A stretch of DNA of 64,000 nucleotides from Plectosphaerella cucumerina. Lineage: Eukaryota; Ascomycota; Sordariomycetes; Glomerellales; Plectosphaerellaceae. Numbering within the stretch: the stretch's first letter is position 1; each line of letters starts with the position of its first letter. Where the stretch lies: assembly GCA_020746995.1 (NCBI GenBank), contig JAGPXD010000005.1, forward strand, positions 2,976,001 to 3,040,000, in the 5' to 3' direction. The position numbers and the translations under genes were made by a program. The notes below the pieces were generated by a model. The model was given only the letters and a program-made list of their open reading frames with translations. It made no database searches and was not told the origin of the DNA. This document shows, piece after piece, positions 19,539 through 29,339 of this stretch.

Positions 19539-21011
19539 ATGGCCTGGTCTTCTCTTCTTCGTCTTGCCCTTGCGGCTCTTTTCACTGGCGCTTCTCTCCA
19601 AGCACAATGTCCCAGCAGCAAGCCCTCCGTCAAGCCCCGCGTGTTCCTCCTCAGCGACATCGCGAACGAGCCGGATGATGCCCAGTCCCTGGTCCGCCTG
19701 TTGACCTACGCCAATGAGCTGCGCATCGAGGGGCTTGTGGCCACTACGAGCGTCTGGCTTAATGACACGACCCGTCCCGACCAGATGCACGACATTGTCG
19801 ATGCCTACGACAAGGTTCTGCCCAACCTGCGCGTTCACGCGGACGGATGGCCCGAAGCATCCCAGCTCCACAGCCTTATCGCTTCGGGCCTACCTGTCTA
19901 CGGCATGGACGGTGTCGGCGAGGGCCGTGATAGCGAGGGGTCCCGGCGTCTTGTCGCTGCCGTAGACGCTTCCGACGAACCCCTATGGATTCCCATCTGG
20001 GGCGGCGCCTCGGTCCTCGCCCAAGCACTCTGGCACGTCAACTCGACCCGAGGGCCGGCAAAGGCCGACATTTTTACCTCCAAGATCCGCGCGTACGCCA
20101 TCTCCGACCAGGACAACACCGGTACCTGGATCCGGCGACACTGGCCGCACCTCTTCTATGTGGCCTCGGTTCACCACTTCAACCGCTACGCACTTGCTGC
20201 TTGGAGCGGCATCTCAGGAGAACAGTACTACAACTTCCCCTGTCTCGCCGACGGGAACGTCGTGTCTCCAGCATGGATTGCCGCGAACATCCAGTCCGCT
20301 GGTGCCCTTGGGGCCGCGTACCCTGACGCCGACTTCATCGTTGAGGGAGACACCCCGTCCCTGCTCTATCTCATTCCCAATGGTCTGTCTGATCCAGAGT
20401 ATCCCGAGTGGGGATCCTGGGGTGGACGTTACGGACCGGTCAACTACGGCGAAGGTCATTACGCCGATACCATCGACGCAATTCGGACTGACGACGGCAA
20501 CGTTGTCATGGGCTCGCACCTGACTATCTGGCGTTGGCGTACTGCTTTCCAGAATGACTTTGCTGCCCGTATCAACTGGGGCGTGGCGGAAACTTTGGCC
20601 CGGGGCCGCCATGCGCCGGTGGCCGCTATCAACGGCGACCGGAGCCGTGACGTGTTGAAGCTGTCTGTCGTTGCGGGACAGGAAATCGTGCTCGACGCAT
20701 CCGAGTCTTGCGACCCGGATGGCGAGGGGTTGACGTACAAGTGGTGGCAATATCTCGATCCGACGTCGACGCAGAACACGCCCTTTAAGACCGTGCCGCG
20801 GCTGGAGCTGAGCGGCACGGATGTGGCCAAGATTACGGTCACGGTGCCTGGAGAAGAGGTGTTGCGCAAACAGGGGAGGAACCAGCACCCGGAGGAGGAC
20901 AAGCACTTGCATCTGATTCTTGAGGTCTCGAACGGGGAATTGGTGGCATATCGGCGGGTTGTCTTCACGAGTGTTGCTCCAGTTGATAGCATAGGGCACG
21001 ATGAGCTGTGA
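19539..21011 (+). CDS. Secreted Sde182/DUF1593 nucleoside-hydrolase-like protein
   Basis: Intronless, 490 residues. The N-terminus (MAWSSLLRLALAALFTGASLQAQC) is a signal peptide, so the protein should be secreted. Residues about 34-310 match the nucleoside-hydrolase-like domain once described as cellulose-binding in Saccharophagus Sde182: FLLSDIANEPDDAQSLVRL with the Asp-rich metal-site motif, and IWGGASVLAQALW. The last 110 residues look like the companion Ig-like C-terminal domain (VVAGQEIVLDASESCDPDG, then YKWWQYLDP). The substrate is unknown for fungal members; plant cell wall or nucleoside substrates are both only suggestions. It converges with the Mpv17-family gene, with just 52 bp between stop codons. 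Confidence 0.88.
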   Translation: MAWSSLLRLALAALFTGASLQAQCPSSKPSVKPRVFLLSDIANEPDDAQSLVRLLTYANELRIEGLVATTSVWLNDTTRPDQMHDIVDAYDKVLPNLRVHADGWPEASQLHSLIASGLPVYGMDGVGEGRDSEGSRRLVAAVDASDEPLWIPIWGGASVLAQALWHVNSTRGPAKADIFTSKIRAYAISDQDNTGTWIRRHWPHLFYVASVHHFNRYALAAWSGISGEQYYNFPCLADGNVVSPAWIAANIQSAGALGAAYPDADFIVEGDTPSLLYLIPNGLSDPEYPEWGSWGGRYGPVNYGEGHYADTIDAIRTDDGNVVMGSHLTIWRWRTAFQNDFAARINWGVAETLARGRHAPVAAINGDRSRDVLKLSVVAGQEIVLDASESCDPDGEGLTYKWWQYLDPTSTQNTPFKTVPRLELSGTDVAKITVTVPGEEVLRKQGRNQHPEEDKHLHLILEVSNGELVAYRRVVFTSVAPVDSIGHDEL

Positions 21012-21063
21012 GATCTTCCTGATTTCAGGGATAGGAGCATCCTCTGGTTCATCAGGTTACTAC

Positions 21064-21627
21064 CTACTTCGCCATAACAGAAAGAGCAAGATACATGTTC
21101 CACCCAAACCCAACACATGAAGCTACAAGCACCCTCTTCTCTACGGGAACACAGAGGAAATTGACCAGAGACACCCACGGCCACAGTTTCCATGCCGCTC
21201 GGATCACGCCGAATATTCTGTCGAGCACGGCCTCGTAGATGAGCGTCACGCTTTGAAGCCGAACTGCGTTGACGCACACGAGGAAGACCGTGTTCATGAT
21301 GAAGAGCCCGACAGTCTGGTCGAGTAGGAGTTTGCCGATGACGTTGGGCCAGCTGATGCTCGAGGTAGAAGATGATGATGGCGGCAGGTTGGACTTTTTG
21401 TCAACGGTCTTGTTGAGCTGCGGGCTGCGTGTCGGGAAGAGGTCCTCGAGGAAGCGCTGCCAATGGGTGTTGAGTTGGGCTTGGATGAGGCCGAAGATTG
21501 CGAACTCGACAAGGCGTTGCCAGTCGAGGGGTTGAGGAACGGGGTCGTGCCATCTTGCGGCAAGTTGGGCGACGATGTTGGCGAGAGATTTCAACGCCGC
21601 GGATTGGACGACTGGGTTTATCGGCAT
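21064..21627 (-). CDS. Mpv17/PMP22-family membrane protein
   Basis: Single exon, 187 residues. The family forms small channels or carriers in peroxisomal or inner mitochondrial membranes. The diagnostic C-terminal block is present: WKLWPWVSLVNFLCVPVEKR, then a hydrophobic segment ending WNMYLALSVMAK. An earlier DWQRLVEFAIFGLIQAQLNTHW stretch corresponds to the conserved region around the second helix. Four hydrophobic segments are visible. The stretch at residues 77-93 is unusually Ser-rich. Subcellular location cannot be decided from sequence. Start chosen as the first ATG of the open frame. Convergent with the secreted Sde182-like gene. Confidence 0.85.
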   Translation of the reverse strand: MPINPVVQSAALKSLANIVAQLAARWHDPVPQPLDWQRLVEFAIFGLIQAQLNTHWQRFLEDLFPTRSPQLNKTVDKKSNLPPSSSSTSSISWPNVIGKLLLDQTVGLFIMNTVFLVCVNAVRLQSVTLIYEAVLDRIFGVIRAAWKLWPWVSLVNFLCVPVEKRVLVASCVGFGWNMYLALSVMAK

Positions 21628-22451
21628 TTTGGTTGAACAAGACTATGGTTGAGAAGATCGAAAAGATCGTGAAGGTGTTGATGAATTTGAGAATGAAAGA
21701 AAGAGGCAATAGAGGTGGCAGACTTGAAGGCTGTGCCGAACAGCATGAAATGTGAGTAACAGAAACTGTCCCAGGCCTTATTTCACGACCATGTGTCGTA
21801 CGATCATTTACTGATGCGTGGGGGAAATCAAGAAAGCGGCCATCATTTATCATACCGAACGCCCCTTCGGGCGCATATTGACATTCGGACTTCGGCCAAC
21901 AAGCACAGCATCTGTGTCCCGAGAGGTCAACGGAGTGACAGAGCCTCGAACTACCTATTTCGGCAGCTCCTTCCCGTGGCCAGGTCCACTTGCTTTCGTC
22001 GCACTTGTTACGGTACGATCACCAAAGTGCCGATCCCACGCTCGGGTAGGGTCAGTGAAGCGCTTGGAGCGAAGGATCCTGCAATGACCCATCATCGGAG
22101 GATGTGGGGGCGGTTAGCATCACCCTTTTGGTAAAGAATGACACGACAGAGTGCCTTCGGGGAAGCAGAAGATGGGGCCCCGCGTCAGGCCATGTTTCCT
22201 GGAGATGGAGGGATTACCTTGATTCAAGTCTGGAGATGGAAAATGCAGTGCTTCAAACCACCTGGCTTCCCCGTATGGAGTCGGCTAGGTCGAGAAGCTA
22301 TAAAGCCTCGCGATGCCCTCGCACCAGATGCATCGTCAACCCCAAGTCTCTCACGGTAATTTAGTCACATTTATCGGCTGATTTGCGTCTTCCTCTCCCC
22401 TTTCTTCTCCATCCCCGGCCCCCTGGTACTTCTCCTCTGCATCCTATCACC
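21628..22451. promoter_or_regulatory. Divergent intergenic region with TATA box for the sugar transporter
   Basis: 824 bp between the starts of the Mpv17-family gene and the sugar transporter. The only clear element is a TATAAA near the transporter, entered separately. Confidence 0.5.
22299..22304 (+). promoter_or_regulatory. TATA box of the sugar transporter gene
   Basis: TATAAA, 148 bp before the ATG at 22452, in an otherwise GC-rich stretch. Position and sequence fit a regulated fungal promoter, as is common for sugar transporters. Confidence 0.5.
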
Positions 22452-24123
22452 ATGGGCCTCCTCGCGAGAATCAAACAGGACCCTCTCTACCAAGACCTCA
22501 ACTGGCGCCTCATCCTCATCGGCATCGTCTCCTCCCTGGGAGCCCTCGGTTTCGGCTTCGATAACGGCTGGTGGGGTGGTGTCCTAGGTCTTTCCGAGTT
22601 CCAGCGCAAGTACGGCACCTTTGACGATGAGCTCGGTCGCTACGTGATCCCCTCGGACAAGCTTTCGGTCGGTACTGGCACCGGCTCCGCTGGTATCATC
22701 ATCGGCTGCGTGATTGCGCCCATTGTCACTTCGAAGCTCGGCCGCAAGATGGCCTTCATGGTCATGTCGGGGCTCATGACCGTCGGTATTGTCATTGAGG
22801 CGACCGCGATTACATCCTTCTGGCAACTGGTTGTGGGCCGAATTGTCGTCTACTCTGGTATCGGTCTGGCATCCAACTGTGTGCCCATGTATCTTTCTGA
22901 GACCTCTCCTGGCCGAGTGCGAGGTATGTTGCTTCAGTCTCCCATCATGTGCAGTGCTGATAATTCTCAAGGAGCCTTCCTGGCCCTGTACAGCTTCTTC
23001 ACGTCTCTGGGTACATTCCTGGCCACTATTGTGGTCTATGCCTCAAGGAGTCGCACCGACCAGTGGCAATATCTGTGGGTTGATTCATCCCCTTTTCCAG
23101 CCCAAGGCTACTTCTGACACTCTGTTCTCCAGGATCGTCATTCTCTGCCAATTCATCGTCCCCGTTGGATACATCTCTTTCTGGTTCTTCCTCCCCGAAT
23201 CACCCCGATACCTCCTCTACCGCGGTCGTTTCGACGAGGCCGAGACAGTTCTCCGCTCCCTCTCAAACCACCCAGAGACAGTCCCTCAAGAAATCGAGCT
23301 TCTCAAGGCCCAAGTCGAAGAGCAGCGCGAGAACCACGCCGCCACGACACTCCTCGACTGCTTCAAGGGAACCAACCTCCGCCGCACCATCATCGCCATG
23401 AGCGTCCAGATCCTTCAGCAGGCCCAGGGCGTCTCGTTCATCCAGAACTTCATCGTCACATTCATGCAGCAACTCGGTTTCCCGGATGCTCTGCGCACGA
23501 ACGTCATGGTCACGGGCTGCGGTTTCGCCGTGCACATCATCACGTTCCTTACCTTTGACAAGATTGGCCGCCGCAGGTCTCTGTCTTGGGGCGCCATGGG
23601 ACTTGCGGCTTGCATGATCGGTACCGGCGCGGCCACCACCCAAGGTACCTCTGGCAACTACCCAGCTGCCGTCGCCAACGCCTCGGCCGCTCTGCTCATC
23701 CTCTGGTACTGCGTCTTCGGGTTCACCTGGGGACCCGGCGCCTGGGTCACCGCCGCTGAGGTCGGCACCGGCCAGCTGCGCGAGCGTACGCTGTTCCTGG
23801 CCTCCATGGGCTCCTTCGTCACGTCTGTGCCGATCAACTTCACCAACCCCTACGTGCAGCGCGCGATTGGCGGTAGCGTTACCTTCATCTACGGCGGGTT
23901 TTCAGTGCTGGCTACCCTCTGGGTGCTGATGATGATCCCGGAGACGAAGAACCGCTCGCTGGAGGAGTTGGACGAGATGTTCCAGGCCAGGGTGCCGACG
24001 AGGCAGTTCAAGTCGTACCGTTGCACGGGGCTTGGTGCCAACATTACGCAGATTGGTGCCAATGGAGTTGTCGGAAAGGATGTGGATCACGAGGAGGTGG
24101 AAGAGCAGGAGCGTAAGCAGTGA
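22452..24123 (+). CDS. MFS sugar transporter
   Basis: Plasma-membrane sugar porter of the major facilitator superfamily. Exons 22452-22923, 22972-23074 and 23133-24123 give 521 residues, a normal length. The second intron needs a GTGGGT donor to keep the frame (reading YLIVILCQFIVP). Family motifs: FGFDNGWWGGVLG in helix 1; SKLGRKMAF between helices 2 and 3; VGRIVVYSGIGLASNCVPMYLSE; PESPRYLLYRGR in the central loop; DKIGRRRSL; and PETKNRSLEELDEMF at the end of helix 12. Substrate specificity cannot be read; a hexose, disaccharide or quinate is possible. It has its own TATA box and is divergent from the Mpv17-family gene. Confidence 0.93.
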
Positions 24124-24836
24124 TGGATTGAGGAAGAGGTGTTGGCTATTGTGTGCGTCATGAGAAAGCAGCAGTGTGTAGTTGGGCACTGCCGATGCAA
24201 GGAAGCGGAATGTCTTGAGGCTGAACAGGACGGGTTCGCTTCAAGAAGTAAATAGATCCAGCCACATAGGCCCAAGTTGAATAGGACAACTTTTCCTCTC
24301 CTTAAATTGAACTGGGACTTCTTCTAGGCTTTTTTATGAAATCGCATGACGTCTCGCGAGTGTCGCATGACAGCTGGGACTTGCTCTGTTGATTAACCAC
24401 CGGCATAGCTTGACCTGCTGCTTCTCTTGATCTGCTGTAGCAATTTGAATTGCCGTGTATATTGATCTATTGAAGGCTAACCATCGCGAGGAAAAGAATC
24501 GTGGCTCAATTACGGACAGCTGACGAGCATTACAATAGTCAGTGACCTGCGATGCTCGCGAGGCGTCATGCGATTTTCCAAAATGCCCCTTTTCATGTTT
24601 GTTTGTCTGCTCCTTTTTTGGCTGCAGTCCGAACCAAGGTACCTGATCTGACTTAGTCATCACGTCTTGGCCGGGCGGGTGCGACGTCGAACCCCGATTG
24701 AATTAAGTGGGTCGCATGCATCTGCTCGGTCTCGAAATATTTCACGACCAGGTCAGGCGACATCACCACCTCGACGTACAGAAGGACAGCTGCACGACTG
24801 CTTCCTCTCCGCCGACCCCAACACATACCGACAGAG
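24124..24836. other. Tandem intergenic region
   Basis: 713 bp, somewhat AT-richer than surrounding genes, between the sugar transporter and the mitochondrial protein gene. Short frames on both strands look random. No repeat or RNA gene was recognised. Confidence 0.4.
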
Positions 24837-26172
24837 ATGAACAGGATAGCCCTTCAGCAGTGCCTGAGGGCACGGGCGGTGCCGCGGCTGCCGCGGTCGA
24901 CTGCCCTCTTCCAGAGGAGCTTTGCTACGACAGAAACCTCGACGGAGCAAGGTAAGTCCATGCTGCCTCCCTCTGCCCCCCAGAACATCAATTGACCTCG
25001 TCCGCACAGAGAAGCGCCATGTCGCCTTCGACGACGGCCTCAGCCCCGCGCTGGAGACCATCCTCACCGAAGCCCAGAACAAGATCATCCTCCCGTCGTA
25101 CATCCCCCCGCAGACGCGCAAGCGCATCTTCGACCCAAAGTACGCGCCGACACTCAAGAACAACCCCGTCTTCATCGAGATCGACGACATCCACCACCGA
25201 TTCTCCGCCACGCCCCTGAGCACGATCCCCCGCACCAAGAAGACCCTCCGCAAGGCCGTCACGGCCATGGAGACGCCCCGCGACTTTGACCAGTTCAACC
25301 GCCTCCTCGCCGGCTTCACGCACGCCGGCGACAAGCCCGACCCTGCAGTCCTGGCCGCCCTCTCCCGTGTCCTCGCCGGCAAGGGCCAGCTCGGCGTTCT
25401 CCTCGAGGCCGCGCGCCAGGTCAAGCGCACCGGCTTCCAGGTCGGCTCGCCCGCTGTGGTCCACACCCTCCTCACGTGGGGCCAGGTCAAGGCTCTCGAC
25501 GCCGGCTGGGCCCGCGCCGAGACGGAGAAGGCCCTCAAGTGGTCCCGTCACATTCTGGAGATGTCGGCCCTCGACGCGCACAAGTTCGTCCACAAGCGCA
25601 GGCCCGTCCTGCCCTCCCCCCTGCACCGCGACCCCATTGCCCTGACGGCGCCGCTGCACCTCGCCGCCGCCCTGGCCGTCGGCCACGAGGGTGGTCTTGA
25701 CCTCGACAAGCAGGTCTCTCTGTACGCCCGCCAGCTCGTACATGTGTGGCCCCAGGACAAGGGGTACAAGGAGCTGTACCCGGAGGAGGCCCTGCAGACG
25801 CTGACGCGCCTTGGCGGTGTCGACTACGTGAGGAGCGCGAGGACCATGTACACCACCATGTCCCTGGCGCTGCACGGCCTGAAGCTCGCCTCGCAGGTCG
25901 TCGAGCCGGAGCTGGCGAAACACCTGGATGCCATCGCATCGCGTCTCGAGACGGATCTGGCGGCTGACAAGGCGTCGTTCCCCAACGGCCTGGAGGAGGG
26001 GTCGATGCACAAGAGGGTCAGCGGCGAGTTGTTCGACGCCAACGGCGCCATCAAGTTTGACGTCAAGCCGGAAGCCGCCGAGGTCGCGCCGGCTGCGGAG
26101 GAGGCCGAGAAGGCCGGCGAGGCCGAGCAGGGGAACAACCGCGGAAGGGTTCCCAGGAGTCATGTAAAATAA
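24837..26172 (+). CDS. Probable mitochondrial protein of unknown function
   Basis: Exons 24837-24951 and 25010-26172 give 425 residues. The N-terminus (MNRIALQQCLRARAVPRLPRS, then QRSFATT) is Arg-rich, without acidic residues, and looks like a mitochondrial presequence with a cleavage region. The rest is largely helical and Ala/Leu-rich, with repeated helix pairs from about residue 125 to 330 (RTKKTLRKAVTAMETP, then FNRLLAGFTHAGDKPDP). That could be a helical-repeat fold of the PPR/TPR kind, but no clear consensus is seen. The tail is Ala/Glu-rich. I do not recognise a named family; a role in mitochondrial gene expression is only a guess. Strong G/C third-position bias supports coding. Convergent with the cysteine synthase, with 75 bp between stop codons. 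Confidence 0.75.
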
Positions 26173-26247
26173 AGGCCGTCACTCTGTCACGCAGTGGCGG
26201 CGAGTGTATATTACACGTGTTCAATATCGGAGACATCCAAGGTCTAT

Positions 26248-27431
26248 CTACGGCAGGACAATGTACTTTTCCAAATGCTTCGGTATCGCGGCGTCAAGCT
26301 TCTTCGCCTCGAGCCACTTGCGCGAGAACAGCCTGTCGGCATAGCGGTAGGCGCCGTCACACAGCACCGTGACGACTGTGTGACCCCTGCCGAGCTTCTC
26401 GGCCACCTCCTTGGCAGCGACGACGTTGAGGCTCGACGAGGCGCCGAGGTAGAGACCCTCCTCGTCCAGGCAGCGGTACACCATCTCGATCGTCTTCTCG
26501 TCCGAGATGTGCAGCGAGCCGTCGATCAGGGACAGGTCGGGCGCGAGGTTGTCGGTCACGCGGCCCTGGCCGATGCCCTCGGTGATGCTGCCGCCGCTGC
26601 GCTCCGAGAGGGCGCCGCCCGATTGGATGTAGCTGTGCAACACGCTGCCGGGGGGATCGGCGAGGAAGGCCTTGACGCGGCCGGACGAGGCGTCCTTGAG
26701 GTATCGCGTCGTGCCGGCGAGGGTGCCGCCCGTGCCCGTGGCGCAGGTGAAGGCGTCGATCTTGCCGGCGGTCTGCTCCCAGATCTCGGGGCCGGTGGTC
26801 TCAATGTGCGCGCGGCGGTTGGCCGTGTTGTCGAATTGGTTCGTCCAGACGGCGTTGTCGAGGCGCTCGGCGTGGCGGCGGGCCTGGTGGTTGTAGTTTT
26901 CGGGGTTGTCGAAGGCGACGGCGGGGACGGGGTGGACCTCGGCGCCGAGGAGGCGGAGGAGGTCGATCTTGCCTTGGGACTGGGTATCGGGCATGTAGAT
27001 GACGAGGTTGTAGCCCTTTGAGCGGCAGACGTGGGCGAGGCCGATGCCGGTGTTGCCGGCGGTGCCTTCGACGACGGTGCCGCCGGGGCGGAGGAGGCCG
27101 CGCTCCTCGGCGTCCTTGACGACGTAGAGGGCGGCGCGGTCCTTGACGCTGCCGCCGGGGTTCATGAACTCGGCCTTGCCGAGGACTTCGCAGCCCGTCT
27201 CGTCGGAGAGCTTGTTGAGTCGGATGAGGGGGGTGTTTCCGATGGCTGGGAGGGGGGTGTCAGTCAATTGACGGTATACAGGGTCGTTCTTTGCTTCTGC
27301 TGGGACGTACCGCCCGTGAGGCCCTTGACGGTGCCCTGGGTTCTTGCGAGGTTGACGAGGTACTGTGTCGGCGGCGCCGGTGCGGCGGCCGCGATGGTCG
27401 CAAACCGGCGGAGGCCGTGGCGGAGAGACAT
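26248..27431 (-). CDS. Cysteine synthase (PLP-dependent), mitochondrial type
   Basis: Exons 27311-27431 and 26248-27245 give 372 residues. Family reaction: O-acetylserine plus sulfide to cysteine, with pyridoxal phosphate. The PLP lysine lies in NPGGSVKDRAA (K75). The substrate/phosphate loops are GTAGNTGIG and ATGTGGTLAGTTRYLK. The N-terminus (MSLRHGLRRFATIAAAAP) looks like a mitochondrial or outer-membrane targeting signal. Together with the long insert-containing core this resembles the Mcy1/YGR012W and cys-12 type rather than the short bacterial CysK, although I cannot confirm by alignment. The intron has GTACGT, CTGAC and CAG. Convergent with the mitochondrial protein gene. Confidence 0.92.
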
Positions 27432-28355
27432 TGTGAGGGTCGGATCGGAGACGTCTCGGCTCGGGAGAGGGGTGGCGACGCCGGGTTAGAAGGTCCCCGA
27501 GATGTGTATCGAGAGGTGAGGTGGTGGAAGGACGTCGTCGTTGGCTCCGAGGCTCGGTCGAGCTCAGGGCGCCGGGGTACTTTGGTACTTGGCCGAAGCT
27601 GGTGGGGTCCCGCGCTCCGGCGCCGCTAAAAAAATCACGTCACCGGACCCCTGTCGGTTCCCAGGGCGCTCGGGGCGGAAGCTTGAGATGCCAATCCCCC
27701 ACGCTCTTAGCAGCGGAGACTGGGGTATCTTTTCAGCAGCCCAGTGTTCTGGAGACTGTCAGGAGAACGGCGACGACTGTCTTCAAGTTGGCGGGAGGTG
27801 GAGGAGGGCGCCAGGGATGCAGTAAGAGGACACTGGACACTCGACTACTGGGCTTTTGCCTTCTATTATCTGAGCAGAGAGCACGCTGGACTTGACAGGG
27901 TGTGGTGTGCTGTGCTTCGGTATCGGGCCACAGATCAATCCCTGATGATGTGTTGGACGGGCCATCGGATGGATTATAAAAAAGCCCGCCTGCAGGTAGG
28001 TATGTTTTTACATAAGTCTTCAGCCCGCGAGGTCGCTTAGACTCTCGCAGCGAAGCTAGCGAGAGATGTCACCCTATTCGGGGGGCATTTTCGGCAGTCA
28101 TGGGAAGATCCAATGCCTTCTTGGGGGTATTATAAAACGCCACAATATCTCGGTATCGTGAAAAAGTAGCGCAACGTCCCTGTCTAGCAGAGTCGTCATT
28201 TTAGTGCAAATGGTGCCTGGCAACTCTGGAGTCGTCAAGGGATTGAAAAGTAGCGGCCACCAGTTGTTATTCACTCGACTTCGTTCCCTCAACCTTGTTG
28301 CCTCCCTCTCTTACAGCTTCTACCACACCAAAGTACAGTCGAACTACACAGCACG
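27432..28355. promoter_or_regulatory. Divergent intergenic region
   Basis: 924 bp between the cysteine synthase start and the OsmC-like start. Short frames are unconvincing. An AT-rich patch at 27970-28150 interrupts the GC-rich sequence. No defined motif is claimed. Confidence 0.4.
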
Positions 28356-28892
28356 ATGCTCCCCAGAACAATCCCTCGCTTCACAAGGGCAATCCCCCTT
28401 TCCCGCCGCCTCCTATCCACCTCACCACGCCACCACTCCATCGCCCTCCAAATCACCGGCCACGGCTCCGGCACCAAACAACACGTCACCATCGAGGGCA
28501 AGCCCTACTCCTTCACAGCCGACACCTACACAACCCTCGGCGGGGAAGACTCGGCACCGTCTCCCGTCTCCTACTCCCTCGCCAGCCTGACGTCCTGCAA
28601 CCAGGTCACCGGCTCCATCGTCGCCAGAGACCATGGCGTGAAGCTGGGTCGGTGGGACGTCTCGCTCGAGGGCGTGCTGCCGACTGCGGTCCTGGTCGGT
28701 GGTGAACAGGGCAATCCGAATTGGGAGAGCATCACGCTCAAGGTGCGCGTGCAGACTGATATCAAGGGCGGGAATGAGGCGGCTGAGTTTAAGAGGTTCG
28801 TGTCAGAGGTTGAGAGAAGGTGTCCGATTACGCAGCTGTTTAAGCTCAGCGGGGTACATTATACGAGCGAGTGGGAGAACGAGGCTCTGTAA
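28356..28892 (+). CDS. OsmC/Ohr-family protein, mitochondrial
   Basis: Intronless, 178 residues. OsmC/Ohr proteins are thiol peroxidases that reduce organic hydroperoxides. The two family cysteines are at C81 (SLASLTSCNQVTG) and C156 (EVERRCPITQL), in the usual arrangement. The first about 25 residues (MLPRTIPRFTRAIPLSRRLLSTSP) form a basic, hydroxylated mitochondrial presequence. Between the cysteines runs the expected helix and sheet (ARDHGVKLGRWDVSLEG). Whether it reduces lipid hydroperoxides, like Ohr, or has another substrate cannot be told. Start is the first ATG of the frame and gives a complete leader. Confidence 0.88.
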   Translation: MLPRTIPRFTRAIPLSRRLLSTSPRHHSIALQITGHGSGTKQHVTIEGKPYSFTADTYTTLGGEDSAPSPVSYSLASLTSCNQVTGSIVARDHGVKLGRWDVSLEGVLPTAVLVGGEQGNPNWESITLKVRVQTDIKGGNEAAEFKRFVSEVERRCPITQLFKLSGVHYTSEWENEAL

Positions 28893-29339
28893 ACATCCGA
28901 GGATAATATCAACTCGATTGAGCGTTGCTCACAAGGTCCGTTGATGGTGTAGGTCCTACGCTTCGGGTGCCGCTTAACGTTCACGTCACTGGACTTCTAT
29001 TCCGCGGAGCTTGGTTGTAACTCGGTGGGCAGCCGCTGCAGCCAATGACAGGTGAGCTATGGGCTTCCGAATGGCTTCACCCGCCTCTGAAGCTTAGTCG
29101 AGGTGCTGCACAGATCTCGACACCCGAAGAGGATCGAGTGACTCTTCCATCGATTCGAAGTGATGAACTTGCTGTACTCCAAATGCTCAGATGATCGTTC
29201 ATTGATCCAACCTGAAGAACAAATCGGTAGGGCGACAGCCTCAGGCCCTGCCTGTCCAGCCATGCATTCTGCCCCATTTCATATACCGACCCGGATCCAA
29301 ACCGGCACATCATATAAACCCATTATCCAACTCATTCCA
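28893..29339. other. Convergent intergenic region
   Basis: 447 bp between the 3' ends of the OsmC-like gene and the RING protein gene. Nothing beyond the expected 3' UTRs was seen. Confidence 0.4.

Noticed and set aside
22789..23132. Alternative upstream frame of the sugar transporter
   Set aside because: It is the same transporter read in a shifted frame across two introns. Splicing at 22924-22971 and 23075-23132 explains it.
24988..26163. Antisense open frame (391 codons) opposite the mitochondrial protein gene
   Set aside because: It shadows a gene with clear coding bias, a presequence and an in-phase intron. The antisense protein is Leu/Gly/Arg-rich and featureless.
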